From: Marinomonas sp. UCMA 3892
Lineage (GTDB): Bacteria > Pseudomonadota > Gammaproteobacteria > Pseudomonadales > Marinomonadaceae
Reading direction: 5' to 3'
DNA length: 64,000 nucleotides
NCBI RefSeq assembly: GCF_012726345.1
Contig: NZ_PTXN01000014.1
Coordinates: 85,351 to 149,350, forward strand
This document shows, one piece after another, positions 1 to 9,075 of this stretch. The notes under the pieces are model-generated. The model was not told where the DNA came from and searched no databases. It saw only the letters and a program-made list of their open reading frames with translations. Positions within the stretch are counted from its first letter, which is position 1. Each line of letters begins with the position of its first letter. The translations under genes and the position numbers were made by a program.

Positions 1-173
1 TAAATAGTGTTTTTTTAATTATCATAGAATCCTCAAGCATTCCGGTATTTAAAATAATGTCATGTAGCGAGGATCTAATCGCAAAATAAATGCCAAGTTT
101 TAAATAAAACCCTAAGTTATTGATAAATAATAAAATAACCCAATAAATACACCTATTTACTTGCTACTAAAAT

Positions 174-191
174 CTATAACTTAAGTTATAG
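174..191. promoter_or_regulatory. 18-bp perfect palindrome, candidate operator
   Basis: CTATAACTTAAGTTATAG reads identically on both strands and lies about 215 bases upstream of the kinase start. A second inverted repeat with the related half-site GATATAAC follows at 272-291. Perfect AT-rich palindromes of this size upstream of a regulator are often dimer binding sites. The binding protein is unknown. Confidence 0.4.
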
Positions 192-271
192 AAAGATTAG
201 AAGTGCAAAGAAATTGTCAGCTAAACCATGTGAAACAAGCACATTCAATGCACTTAATAACAAAAGCTATG

Positions 272-291
272 GATATAACTTTTGTTATATC
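272..291. promoter_or_regulatory. Inverted repeat GATATAAC-N4-GTTATATC
   Basis: Two perfect 8-base arms are separated by four T residues. The arms share TATAAC with the palindrome at 174-191, so the two could be related operator half-sites. It sits about 115 bases upstream of the kinase start codon. There is no T-run after the second arm, so a terminator is unlikely. Confidence 0.35.
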
Positions 292-405
292 ACTCAAAAA
301 ATTAACCCTGTCGCCTTTTCCAATTCCATTTTTCGCGCTTTTTTTATTGAGCCGATACCGTTAGTATTCGCCTCAATAACATTCATAAAAGAAGATTTTC
401 TCTAC

Positions 406-2166
406 ATGCAAAGCCTTTTAAAAATACACAAGCTTGTCTTTTTACTTTGCTTTTTTCTAAGCCTAGCAACACTTTCTAGCGAGCTATCCGCAGAAGATAG
501 CTTTACAGGACACTCTGGAAAAAGAATGATTTCAGTGGGAGCTGATTACAACTTTCCACCCTACGAATTTGCTGGTGAAGATGGAGAACCAACGGGTTAT
601 ACCGTTGAATTAACAAAAGCCATTGCGGAAGTAATGGGTGTTCATGTCGAAATCGAAATGGCAGATTGGCAAAGCATATTAAAAGGCTTGCACTCTGGTC
701 ATTTTGACATACTTCAAGGAATAGCTTACTCAGATGAACGAGCGCAGAACATCCTCTTTTCTTCTCCACACTCTATAATTAATTACTCAATATTCGCCCG
801 CAAAAACTCCCCTTCAATTAATGATGTTTCGCAACTTAAAAACAAAGAAGTAATAGTTCAAAATGCTAGCATCATGCATGAATACCTTCTTGATAATAAT
901 ATTCAAGCCATCATTATTCCCGTTAAGACTCATGAAGAAGCGTTACGCTTACTTGCTTCAGGTAAACATGATTACGCATTAACAGCAAACTCCCCCAGCC
1001 TTTATCTCAGCAAAGAGATGAAGCTTAATAATATTCATGCCATAGCGAGTCCAATATCAGGTCAACGTTTAAGTTATGGTGCTTTGCAAAAAAATGAAGA
1101 GCTAATTGCTATTTTCAATGAAGGCTTAGCCATCCTTAGAAATACTGGCCAGCAACAAAAAATTCATGAGAAATGGTTTGGAGCATTACAACAGTCGTCC
1201 TTCCCATGGAAAGAATTAGGATTGTATGCGGCCTATATTATTATCGCTTTATTGTTGGCAATCGGCGCCATAGGTATATGGAATGCGATGCTGCGAAAAG
1301 AAGTTGAAAAGCGGTCTTCCCAATTAAAAGCGCAGCAAGAACAGCTAATACAAGCCGATAAAATGGCGTCATTAGGTGTACTTGTGTCTGGTGTGGCACA
1401 CGAAATAAACAACCCAACAGGCTTGCTTATGCTTAATCTTCCTATTCTAAAATCAGCTTGGGAAGATGCTCTACCCTATCTAGCTCAATACGCGAAAGAA
1501 GATCCGAATTTTTCATTAGCGGGCCTTAGATTTGATCGTTTGAGTCAGGAGTTACCATATTTATTAGACGAAATGGATCAAAGCACCTTAAGAATTCGAA
1601 ACATAGTGAATGATTTAAAAGATTTTGCTCGTGAAGAACCAAATGAAATAACTCAAGAAGTGAACCTCAATGAAGTCGTATCTACCGCTATTCGCTTGGT
1701 AGATACGACTATTCGAAACACTACAGATGATTTTGAACTGTACTTAGATAAACGCAATCCAATTATTATCGGAAGTGCTCAACGGGTAGAACAAGTTATC
1801 ATTAACCTAATAATCAATGCTTGCGACGCAGTTGAAAAACGCACAGAAGCCATTCGAGTCACCACCACTCAGAGCTTAGATGAAAAAGAGGTTATTCTTG
1901 TTATTGAGGATGAAGGACGAGGCATTGATCCAGCAAACATTCTGCGTTTAACAGACCCATTCTTCACGACAAAGAGAGAGCAAGGCGGGACAGGGCTGGG
2001 CTTGTCTGTTTCTTCTGCTATCATAAAAGCACATCATGGTACATTAGCTTTTGATTCTGAGTTAAATAAAGGCACCAGCGTCACTGTTTCTTTCCCCATT
2101 TATAAGCCAAATGATGCAATGGAAGGCACTTTTATCAATACTGTTCACTCAGAATCATCTATATAA
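406..2166 (+). CDS. Sensor histidine kinase with periplasmic SBP_bac_3 domain
   Basis: This is a membrane histidine kinase of 586 residues. It opens with a hydrophobic signal segment (about residues 5-28), then an amino-acid-type solute-binding domain (about 40-265) and one transmembrane helix (about 272-297). A short coiled segment leads to the phosphoacceptor motif AHEINNP (His at about 332) and an ATPase domain with N-box (NLIINACDAV), DEGRGI and GGTGLGLS. The start at 406 was chosen because the signal peptide begins there and an AAAGAAG-like site precedes it. The response regulator gene follows after 14 bases, so the two are co-transcribed. The binding domain suggests a small amino acid or organic acid ligand, but none can be read from the sequence. 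Confidence 0.9.
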   Translation: MQSLLKIHKLVFLLCFFLSLATLSSELSAEDSFTGHSGKRMISVGADYNFPPYEFAGEDGEPTGYTVELTKAIAEVMGVHVEIEMADWQSILKGLHSGHFDILQGIAYSDERAQNILFSSPHSIINYSIFARKNSPSINDVSQLKNKEVIVQNASIMHEYLLDNNIQAIIIPVKTHEEALRLLASGKHDYALTANSPSLYLSKEMKLNNIHAIASPISGQRLSYGALQKNEELIAIFNEGLAILRNTGQQQKIHEKWFGALQQSSFPWKELGLYAAYIIIALLLAIGAIGIWNAMLRKEVEKRSSQLKAQQEQLIQADKMASLGVLVSGVAHEINNPTGLLMLNLPILKSAWEDALPYLAQYAKEDPNFSLAGLRFDRLSQELPYLLDEMDQSTLRIRNIVNDLKDFAREEPNEITQEVNLNEVVSTAIRLVDTTIRNTTDDFELYLDKRNPIIIGSAQRVEQVIINLIINACDAVEKRTEAIRVTTTQSLDEKEVILVIEDEGRGIDPANILRLTDPFFTTKREQGGTGLGLSVSSAIIKAHHGTLAFDSELNKGTSVTVSFPIYKPNDAMEGTFINTVHSESSI

Positions 2167-2180
2167 AATAAGAGCCTTTC

Positions 2181-3593
2181 ATGAAATATAATCTCTACCC
2201 GCAATTTAAGATTTTATTAGTTGATGATGAAGTTGCTTTTCTTCGAAGCATGTCATTAACCTTAGAAAGACAAGGGTATAACAATTTAATGACCTGTTCA
2301 GATCCAAGCCTAGTCCCCTCACTCATGGAGAAGGAGGATGTTGGTTTGGTTTTATTGGATCTCACCATGCCGAGAATTTCAGGTCAAAAAGTATTGTCAT
2401 GGTTAAAAGAAGAATACCCTAATGTGTGCGTCATCATTATAAGCGGTGTAAACCAAGTAGATTCAGCGGTAGAGTGTGTCAAACAAGGAGCCTTCGACTA
2501 TTTTGTAAAAACCTCGGATCAAAATCAAATTCTAGATGGCTTAAAACGGGCAATCCATACCCAAGAACTCACTCTAGAAAATCAAGCTTTGCGCTCACAA
2601 ATTCTATCCAATGAACTAGAAAGACCTGATATTTTTTCAAAAATAATCACTTCAGATCAAGTAATGTGGTCAGTTTTTCGTTATATCGAGTCTATCGCTA
2701 GCACACGCCAGCCAGTTTTAATTTCAGGTGAAAGTGGTGTCGGTAAAGAGTTAATCGCTAATGTCATTCACGAATTAAGCAACTGTTCAGGCCCACTAGT
2801 GAGTGTCAACGTAGCGGGTGTAGATGACAACGTATTTGCAGATACACTCTTTGGCCACTCTCGTGGTGCCTTCACAGGCGCAGACAAAACACGACTAGGG
2901 CTAGTCGAAAAAGCAGCAAACGGAACGCTATTCCTTGATGAGATTGGCGACTTAAGCTTAGCCTCTCAGATTAAGCTTCTGCGGCTTCTACAAGAAGGTG
3001 AATACTATCCTGTTGGAAGTGATAAACCAAAAAGAATGGAAGCAAGGATAGTAGTTGCTACACATCAAAAATTAGAAGAGCTACAAGCTGAAGGCAAATT
3101 TCGAAAAGATTTATTCTTTCGCTTAAAAACTCATATGGTCAACATACCACCACTAAGAGAGCGTTTAGCCGATCTTCCTTTATTAATTGATCACTTTATC
3201 AAATTAGCTTGTGAAGAAATGAATAAACCAGCTTTAACTGCACCAAAAAGTTTATCTGTAAGTTTATCTCAGTACACTTTTCCAGGTAATGCCCGTGAAC
3301 TAAAAGCACTTGTATATGATGCAGTTAGCCAAAGCACATCAAACAAACTCAATTGCACTCCTTTCGAGCCACTTTTAAGCAAAGAGAATCATTTGGCTTT
3401 CACGGAAAGTCCAGTTCAATTTCCAAGCAACACACAGTTACCAACTCTAAGCAATATGGCAGATTTATTAGTCGAAGAAGCAATGAAAAGAGCAAGCAAC
3501 AACCAATCATTAGCAGCAAGAATGCTTGGAATTTCTCAGCCTGCACTAAGTAAGCGATTAAAAAACATGAAAGAAAACCTACACAGAAACTAA
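2181..3593 (+). CDS. NtrC-family sigma-54-dependent response regulator
   Basis: The 470-residue protein has a receiver domain (acidic D15/D16, phosphoacceptor D60 in LLDLTMP) and an AAA+ domain with Walker A GESGVGKE at 183-190. The sigma-54 contact motif GAFTGA is intact at 229-234 and Walker B is FLDEIGD. A Fis-type helix-turn-helix covers the last 35 residues. With GAFTGA intact, it should activate sigma-54 promoters when phosphorylated by the adjacent kinase. I see no clear -24/-12 promoter nearby, so its targets may lie elsewhere. Confidence 0.92.
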   Translation: MKYNLYPQFKILLVDDEVAFLRSMSLTLERQGYNNLMTCSDPSLVPSLMEKEDVGLVLLDLTMPRISGQKVLSWLKEEYPNVCVIIISGVNQVDSAVECVKQGAFDYFVKTSDQNQILDGLKRAIHTQELTLENQALRSQILSNELERPDIFSKIITSDQVMWSVFRYIESIASTRQPVLISGESGVGKELIANVIHELSNCSGPLVSVNVAGVDDNVFADTLFGHSRGAFTGADKTRLGLVEKAANGTLFLDEIGDLSLASQIKLLRLLQEGEYYPVGSDKPKRMEARIVVATHQKLEELQAEGKFRKDLFFRLKTHMVNIPPLRERLADLPLLIDHFIKLACEEMNKPALTAPKSLSVSLSQYTFPGNARELKALVYDAVSQSTSNKLNCTPFEPLLSKENHLAFTESPVQFPSNTQLPTLSNMADLLVEEAMKRASNNQSLAARMLGISQPALSKRLKNMKENLHRN

Positions 3594-3656
3594 AAAGGCA
3601 CTTGAATATTCAGCTAAGGCAATGCGATAGTCTATAAGCATACATATGAGGTAATT

Positions 3657-4478
3657 ATGGAATTAGTAGCATTTGATCTAGACGGAACCCTACTGAATCG
3701 GCATCAACGTCTTTCTGACTACACGCTAGACACCCTAGAACGTTTAAAAGCCGCAGGGGTTTTCTACACGGTTGCAACAGGCCGTACTCACTTTGCCGCC
3801 ATGCCTTGCATTGAAGGCCATGAATTTCCTAACTGGCAGATATTCAAAAACGGTGTTGAATGGTGGGATCCTCAACAAAACCTTTACCGTCATCGTAACC
3901 TGCTGTCACAAGGACATATATCAGAGCTCCTTACTTCTTTTGAAGAAAACGACGTCACGCCTTTTATCTTCTGCCTAGAGGACGATGGTTCACACAAGGT
4001 TTACCATTCACCGCTGACAGGACATTTGAGCGATCACATCGCCAATGAGCTGGGCAATCATAAAAATATGAGCCTTCATCCAATCGCGGAGCTATCTCAT
4101 AGCGCAAGAATTACCAATATTAGTGCGATGGGTCGACCTGAGTTTATTGAAAAAATTGTCCTAGATAGCCAAAAACACAGTCACTTAACCGCCTATTCTG
4201 GTGGTGGGATTTACACCCCTGACGCATTTTGGCTAGACATACACCATAGCAATGTGTGTAAAGGTTCTGCGTTGATGGAACTAAAAGCAGAAATTGGTGC
4301 CGAAAGGTTGGTAGTATTTGGAGATGGAGACAATGATCTGTCTATGTTCTCTGCCTCTGATGAAGCCTTTGCAACTGATAACGCATTGCTTCATGTGAAA
4401 GATGCTGCGACCGATGTCATTGGTCATCATGATGAAGATGGTGTAGCAAGGTATCTAAGAAAAAGGTATAACTTGTAA
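3657..4478 (+). CDS. Cof-type HAD-superfamily phosphatase
   Basis: The 273-residue protein begins with the HAD motif I FDLDGTLL (catalytic Asp at residues 6 and 8), has a motif II Thr in TVATGRT, and ends with motif IV GDGDNDLSM. The large cap between motifs is typical of Cof/IIB phosphatases, which dephosphorylate sugar phosphates, pyridoxal phosphate or similar metabolites. AGGTAATT precedes the ATG. It lies 63 bases after the response regulator and could be read from the same transcript or its own promoter. The substrate cannot be assigned. Confidence 0.88.
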   Translation: MELVAFDLDGTLLNRHQRLSDYTLDTLERLKAAGVFYTVATGRTHFAAMPCIEGHEFPNWQIFKNGVEWWDPQQNLYRHRNLLSQGHISELLTSFEENDVTPFIFCLEDDGSHKVYHSPLTGHLSDHIANELGNHKNMSLHPIAELSHSARITNISAMGRPEFIEKIVLDSQKHSHLTAYSGGGIYTPDAFWLDIHHSNVCKGSALMELKAEIGAERLVVFGDGDNDLSMFSASDEAFATDNALLHVKDAATDVIGHHDEDGVARYLRKRYNL

Positions 4479-4603
4479 TCTTAAATGCAGGGGTTGATTT
4501 ACAAAAACTCTCCTCCATTAACTAAAAGACTACATAATTGCCTTTACCCAACGATCATTTTGAATCATGATTGTTAAAAGAATAATTAGTTTGGAGAAAT
4601 GCC

Positions 4604-4765
4604 ATGTTTGAATTTTTGTTATTCGTCGCTCCCTGCGCAGCAATTGCTTTCTTGGTAGCCAATATCCAGAAACACACAGCACAACCGAAAACAAAGCTAC
4701 AACCAATCAAAATTGAGCGCAAAGAAGTACGTCGTCCAGTACCACGTCATAGACGCCCATACTAA
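4604..4765 (+). CDS. Small membrane-anchored basic peptide (53 aa)
   Basis: An ATG at 4604 is preceded by a good ribosome-binding site (TTGGAGAAATGCC). The product has one hydrophobic helix (about residues 3-20, FEFLLFVAPCAAIAFLVA) and a lysine/arginine-rich cytoplasmic tail ending HRRPY. It is followed by an inverted repeat that can terminate transcription. I do not recognise a family. The ribosome-binding site, the helix-plus-basic-tail layout and the terminator together suggest a real small protein. Confidence 0.6.
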   Translation: MFEFLLFVAPCAAIAFLVANIQKHTAQPKTKLQPIKIERKEVRRPVPRHRRPY

Positions 4766-4792
4766 ATAACCCTTTCTCCATTCTATCTATTT

Positions 4793-4819
4793 GCCAGATT
4801 GAAACCTTTTCAATCTGGC
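4793..4819. terminator. Bidirectional terminator between small peptide gene and tyrR-like gene
   Basis: GCCAGATTGAAA and its exact complement TTTCAATCTGGC form a 12-bp stem around two bases. It lies between the converging genes ending at 4765 and 4822 and can serve both. Flanking T/A tracts are short. Confidence 0.6.
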
Positions 4820-4821
4820 AT

Positions 4822-6318
4822 TTATGTATTTATCTCGTACTCTTTTAGTTTGTTCGCAATTGCACTGTGACTCATACCAACCGCCTTGGCTAGTCGCCTT
4901 GTACTTGGGAAATTGGGATAAAGTCGCTTCAATAATTCAGCTTCCCATTGCTTCACTGTCACTTCTAACGAATCATCAATCAAAGCCATGTCTACCATGT
5001 AATTGTTTTCTGGTAACAGAATATCTTCAGCTTGCCACTCTTTGTCTTTGATTGTCAGTAAGGTTTGTAAGCAAGTATTTTGTAATTCTTTCAAATTACC
5101 CGGCCAAGAATATAAAGCCAACTTGGTTAAAGCACCTTTTGAAATAGAAGGTACGGGCAAACGATAACGTTCAGCCTGAGCTGATATTACTTGCTGAATA
5201 AGTCCTTCTATATCCTCTTTGCGATCTCGAAGCGATGGCATAGACAGTACCAAGGTTGCCAAAGAGAAATACAGTGTTTTATTTAATGTCTCGCTATTAC
5301 TAAGCTGCGTTTGACTTATCGAAGACAAACTGATTAAACGAACATTACTATCAAGACTGGTACTTTCACCAGGATGACGAGACAACCAACTGGCCAGATC
5401 TAACTGTACCTGCTCATCAAGACATTCAATATCTTCAATAACAAACCAGCCCGATATTTTATCTAGCTTGTTCATATCTTCTCTGACAAATTCTCGCGCA
5501 TGACGAACAATCAGTTGAGCCTCTCTGTCTCCCTGATACTTTTGCCAATACTGAAACAGCGCATCAACCAAATCTCGCTTACCAGTACCAACTTCCCCTT
5601 GCACCAATAAAGGCATTGGCACTTCTGCAAACGCTTTAGCTTGAAGCAAGGTTCGTCTCATTGCTTCACTTTTCATCACCGCTGGTCGGAAATAGTTTTC
5701 TAAATAATTTTCCGCGTCTGGAGCTTGTTTTAAGCTTTCAGCTTGACGATCCAAACGTGTTTTAGATTTCAGATAAATCACAGTGCCAGCAGGATTGGCA
5801 ACACCTTCGGCGTCACTGACAAAAATCGGCTTCATTTCCAGCAATAAGGTTTTGTTGCGAATGCGAATCCGTTTACTCATGCCATCTCGTGGGTTCGCCC
5901 AGGTGTCCTTGGATACATTAATTCCCTTAATAAACTGCTGAACAGGTTTGTGTAGCAGGTTCAGCACAGGGACATTTAGGTCTTCCGCGGCCAGCTCTGT
6001 CACCATAGTGATATTGCCCTTCAAATCAACCGAAATCACACCATCAGGCAAAGCTTCTAATAAAGTATAAAGCGCATTATGCTCTCTTTCAGATGGCGTA
6101 AACATCACGGTTTTGACATCCTCAACGCTGTCTAAGCGACGAATATCAGCCAATAACAGCTGTAGTTTTGAGAAAGGTATATCGGAAAAGCCACAATAAA
6201 TACAACGTCGCTTGGTATCCACTTCCACTAAGCGCATATCGATACCATGAGGAATAAATAGATCGAGAGCCTCTCGTACCATACCTATTCTGTCTTCACA
6301 TTGTATTTCTAATCTCAT
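4822..6318 (-). CDS. tyrR: TyrR-like transcriptional regulator
   Basis: The 498-residue protein has the TyrR layout: an N-terminal ACT-like domain (about 1-70), a PAS domain (about 80-190), an AAA+ domain with Walker A GEVGTGKR and SWPGNLKEL, and a C-terminal helix-turn-helix (RRLAKAVGMSHSAIANKL). The sigma-54 contact motif GAFTGA is absent, as in enteric TyrR, so it should act at sigma-70 promoters. Walker B is degenerate (WFVIEDIECLD). TyrR-type proteins respond to aromatic amino acids. A typical partner such as phhA is not adjacent here, so the regulon is unknown. Confidence 0.82.
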   Translation of the reverse strand: MRLEIQCEDRIGMVREALDLFIPHGIDMRLVEVDTKRRCIYCGFSDIPFSKLQLLLADIRRLDSVEDVKTVMFTPSEREHNALYTLLEALPDGVISVDLKGNITMVTELAAEDLNVPVLNLLHKPVQQFIKGINVSKDTWANPRDGMSKRIRIRNKTLLLEMKPIFVSDAEGVANPAGTVIYLKSKTRLDRQAESLKQAPDAENYLENYFRPAVMKSEAMRRTLLQAKAFAEVPMPLLVQGEVGTGKRDLVDALFQYWQKYQGDREAQLIVRHAREFVREDMNKLDKISGWFVIEDIECLDEQVQLDLASWLSRHPGESTSLDSNVRLISLSSISQTQLSNSETLNKTLYFSLATLVLSMPSLRDRKEDIEGLIQQVISAQAERYRLPVPSISKGALTKLALYSWPGNLKELQNTCLQTLLTIKDKEWQAEDILLPENNYMVDMALIDDSLEVTVKQWEAELLKRLYPNFPSTRRLAKAVGMSHSAIANKLKEYEINT

Positions 6319-6353
6319 TACTTCTCTCTTTGGTTTTCTCTTTCGCTCTCTTT

Positions 6354-7568
6354 TTAAGAGGCTAAAACTGCGGATTTAGAACTTAGCAATAATAGGTTTT
6401 GCTGGGGAGCAAAGCTTCCATACAAAGGCAACACTGCCGCACCCAAAACACCGGCGGTATGACCCGTTTGAGCAATACGAATCGCTGGCAAAGGCAGCAT
6501 ACTGTGTGCGGTTAACCTATTTTCGATACAAATAATTAATGCTGCTAATACTGGCGATGGCAAACGTCCACCAATCAATATCGCCTCTGGATCGTATAAA
6601 GCAACCACCGAGGCCAAAGCTGGAGTCACTTCGAAGGCCACCTCGCTCGCCCATTGTTCGATAAGTGTAGTGTATTGAGGTTCAAGCCACAGATCATCAG
6701 TCGAAGGCCACTGAATTTGCTTATCAGCAAAGAAACGCCGCAACGAAGACAGTGATAACGCCTCAAGAATCCATTTGCCATGCTTTCCTGTTGCGGTAGG
6801 AATTAAACCAAAGCTACCGGCTTTTCCATGAGCACCAAAGTAACACTCACCATTGGCTACAAAACTACCACCGCAAGCAGTACTGACGAAGAGGTAAAAG
6901 AAGTCACGCTGTGGTGCAACAGACGCCAGTAACAACTCACTGGTCGCCGCGGCAACAGCGTCGTTTTCGCAGAAACATGGCACGCCAGTTAAATCCGTCA
7001 GCCAAGATTCAAACGCATCCGATTGCCAATAAGCCAAGGCGGCTTTTAGATTGCTCAAATCCGCTCTTTGGTCAGAGTCCGTCACCAAGGTTTCTAGCCA
7101 AGAATCCATATAGTCAGGTCTTGCCAGACCAATTCCTTGAACCTTGCTCCAGTCTTCACCTAACGTTGTTTTCACTTCTTCAATTAGATCTTGAGCGATT
7201 TTCTTCGCTAAATTTTCGGTGGGAAAAGACACTATTCGCTCTAACAACAAAACACATTCACCACTAAAATCTAGCAAAGCAGCACTGATATGGTCGCGAT
7301 CAACATTAATACCTAAGCCATAAGCGCCTTTTTTGTTGATACTAAGTTTTATTGAAGGCTGACCACGACGGCCTTTTACTTTGCCGTCGACTTGTAGCAA
7401 TTGTCTCTCAAGCAAAGATGACGTGATCACGGAAATCGTCTGAGCACTCAGCCCCGTTTGCTCTGCAATCTTTACTCGGGAAATTTCGGGGTGCTGTCGA
7501 ACTAAATGAAGAATGATACGCTCATTATAAATGCGGCTTTGTTCAGAAGTACTACCTGACGATTTCAT
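6354..7568 (-). CDS. ROK-family transcriptional repressor
   Basis: The 404-residue protein has an N-terminal winged helix (about 15-75, RVKIAEQTGLSAQTISVITS) followed by a ROK domain (LGINVDRDHISAALLDFSGE; glycine-rich SVALYDPEAILIGGRL). This is the Mlc/NagC/XylR architecture, in which sugar binding releases DNA. It is transcribed divergently from the sugar isomerase gene at 7791, which makes that gene its probable target. It could instead control a distant sugar regulon. Confidence 0.88.
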   Translation of the reverse strand: MKSSGSTSEQSRIYNERIILHLVRQHPEISRVKIAEQTGLSAQTISVITSSLLERQLLQVDGKVKGRRGQPSIKLSINKKGAYGLGINVDRDHISAALLDFSGECVLLLERIVSFPTENLAKKIAQDLIEEVKTTLGEDWSKVQGIGLARPDYMDSWLETLVTDSDQRADLSNLKAALAYWQSDAFESWLTDLTGVPCFCENDAVAAATSELLLASVAPQRDFFYLFVSTACGGSFVANGECYFGAHGKAGSFGLIPTATGKHGKWILEALSLSSLRRFFADKQIQWPSTDDLWLEPQYTTLIEQWASEVAFEVTPALASVVALYDPEAILIGGRLPSPVLAALIICIENRLTAHSMLPLPAIRIAQTGHTAGVLGAAVLPLYGSFAPQQNLLLLSSKSAVLAS

Positions 7569-7661
7569 ATAACCCTACTCTCATATTGAGCCCGTAAACT
7601 AGGAACATTTTCTCTACTGCGCTAATAACATTACGCAAATACATCAAAGGATTGTCCTCAT

Positions 7662-7686
7662 TTAATAAATCTAATTGATTTAATAA
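7662..7686. promoter_or_regulatory. Imperfect palindrome, candidate ROK operator
   Basis: TTAATAAATC and GATTTAATAA are near-complementary 10-base arms around a 5-base centre, midway between the divergent ROK repressor and isomerase genes. ROK repressors bind AT-rich dyads of similar size, so this is the best operator candidate in the 220-base gap. Confidence 0.45.
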
Positions 7687-7790
7687 TATAACCCATTAAG
7701 ATGAGAAATCAGTATTAGATCTTATAAACAACTTAAACAAAAATAAAAAGGCTCGCATTATACAGCAGAGCCAAAGTAAAGGACGAAATC

Positions 7791-8975
7791 ATGCCTTCTT
7801 TTCCAGAGTTTACATCTATCGCTTTTTTAAAAGACCACATCCAATCAACGATGCAATTCTATCACCCAAACTGTATTGATCCTGCAGGTGGTTTTTTTCA
7901 ATTTTTCAAAGATAATGGCGACATATACGATACAGATACTCGCCACTTGGTTACCAGTACGCGTTTCGTTTTCAATTACGCAAAGGCGTATCAAGCAGAA
8001 GGAAAAGCCGAGTATTTAGAGACGACACGTCACGGCTTAAGCTATTTGAGAAATCGTCATCGCCGAGAAAATGGTGGTTATGTTTGGCTGCTAAACAAAG
8101 ACAAAAATCTTGATGAAACCAATCATTGTTATGGCTTTGCCTTTGTTATGCTCGCTTATGCAACCGCTTATAAAGCTGGTGTAGAAGAAGCAAAACCATG
8201 GATTCAAGAAACCTTTGATACCATGGAAAAACATTTTTGGGATGCTGAGTTTGGCTTATACAAAGACGAAATATCCAGCGATTGGCAAAATGTTTCGCCC
8301 TATCGCGGTCAAAACGCCAACATGCACAGCTGCGAAGCACTGCTTGCTGCTTACGACGCCACACAAGAGCCTCATTATCTTGAACGCGCTAAGTTATTAG
8401 CAAATAACATTTGCTTGCGCCAAGCCGCTCTCGCTGGTGGAGAAATTTGGGAACACTACACGATGGATTGGCAAGTTGACTGGGACTACAACAAAGCAGA
8501 CCCAAAACACTTATTCCGTCCTTGGGGATTTCAACCCGGTCACCAGACAGAATGGGCCAAATTGCTACTTTTGATCAACCAGCGCTCGCCACTAGACTGG
8601 TTGGTTCCCACGGCTCAAAAACTGTTCAATTCAGCGTGGAAAAAATCCTGGGATGAAACCAACGGCGGCCTTTGTTATGGCTACAATCCAGAAGGCAATA
8701 TTTGCGACGGTGACAAGTATTTTTGGGTTCAAGCTGAATCCTTCGCTGCTGCGGCTATGTTAGCCCTCGCCACCAAAGAAGAGCATTATTGGGATAAATA
8801 CCAACAACTTTGGCAATACAGCTGGTCCCACATGATCGACCATCAATACGGCGCTTGGTTTAGAATTCTAACTCAAGATAATAAAGCCTTCGATGACTGC
8901 AAGAGCCCAGCAGGCAAAACCGACTATCACACCATGGGCGCTTGCTATGAAGTTATAGAGCAACTCGCCAAGTAA
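7791..8975 (+). CDS. AGE-family sugar isomerase (probable D-mannose isomerase)
   Basis: The 394-residue protein matches the acylglucosamine 2-epimerase/(alpha/alpha)6-barrel family. It has the N-terminal RHLVTSTRFVF block and conserved histidine-containing segments NMHSCEA, FQPGHQTEW and DYHTMGACYE, plus FWVQAESFAAAAML near the C-terminus. The short N-terminus and these motifs fit mannose isomerase/YihS-type enzymes, which interconvert mannose and fructose, more than GlcNAc 2-epimerases. The divergent ROK repressor fits sugar-inducible control. Substrate choice among mannose, lyxose and N-acyl sugars is not settled by sequence. Confidence 0.82.
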   Translation: MPSFPEFTSIAFLKDHIQSTMQFYHPNCIDPAGGFFQFFKDNGDIYDTDTRHLVTSTRFVFNYAKAYQAEGKAEYLETTRHGLSYLRNRHRRENGGYVWLLNKDKNLDETNHCYGFAFVMLAYATAYKAGVEEAKPWIQETFDTMEKHFWDAEFGLYKDEISSDWQNVSPYRGQNANMHSCEALLAAYDATQEPHYLERAKLLANNICLRQAALAGGEIWEHYTMDWQVDWDYNKADPKHLFRPWGFQPGHQTEWAKLLLLINQRSPLDWLVPTAQKLFNSAWKKSWDETNGGLCYGYNPEGNICDGDKYFWVQAESFAAAAMLALATKEEHYWDKYQQLWQYSWSHMIDHQYGAWFRILTQDNKAFDDCKSPAGKTDYHTMGACYEVIEQLAK

Positions 8976-9075
8976 CCTCATAATGCCTCACTAACGTAAG
9001 GGTTATCATTCTATTCATTGGCAAAATGAAGTATCATGCAGCCCCTACGATTAGTGGACATGGGCCCCTTCCCTT

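Larger units (their letters stand above)
1..405. other. AT-rich upstream region of the sensor kinase gene
   Basis: I see no convincing gene in this 405-base stretch. It is strongly AT-rich and holds two inverted repeats, at 174-191 and 272-291, listed separately. An open frame runs in from about 214 in phase with the kinase, but its residues do not look like a conserved domain and a signal peptide begins only at 406. The stretch probably carries the promoter and control sites of the downstream two-component operon. Confidence 0.5.

Noticed and set aside
4822..6318. Sigma-54 activator function for the TyrR-like protein
   Set aside because: GAFTGA is missing and Walker B is degenerate, as expected for TyrR acting at sigma-70 promoters.
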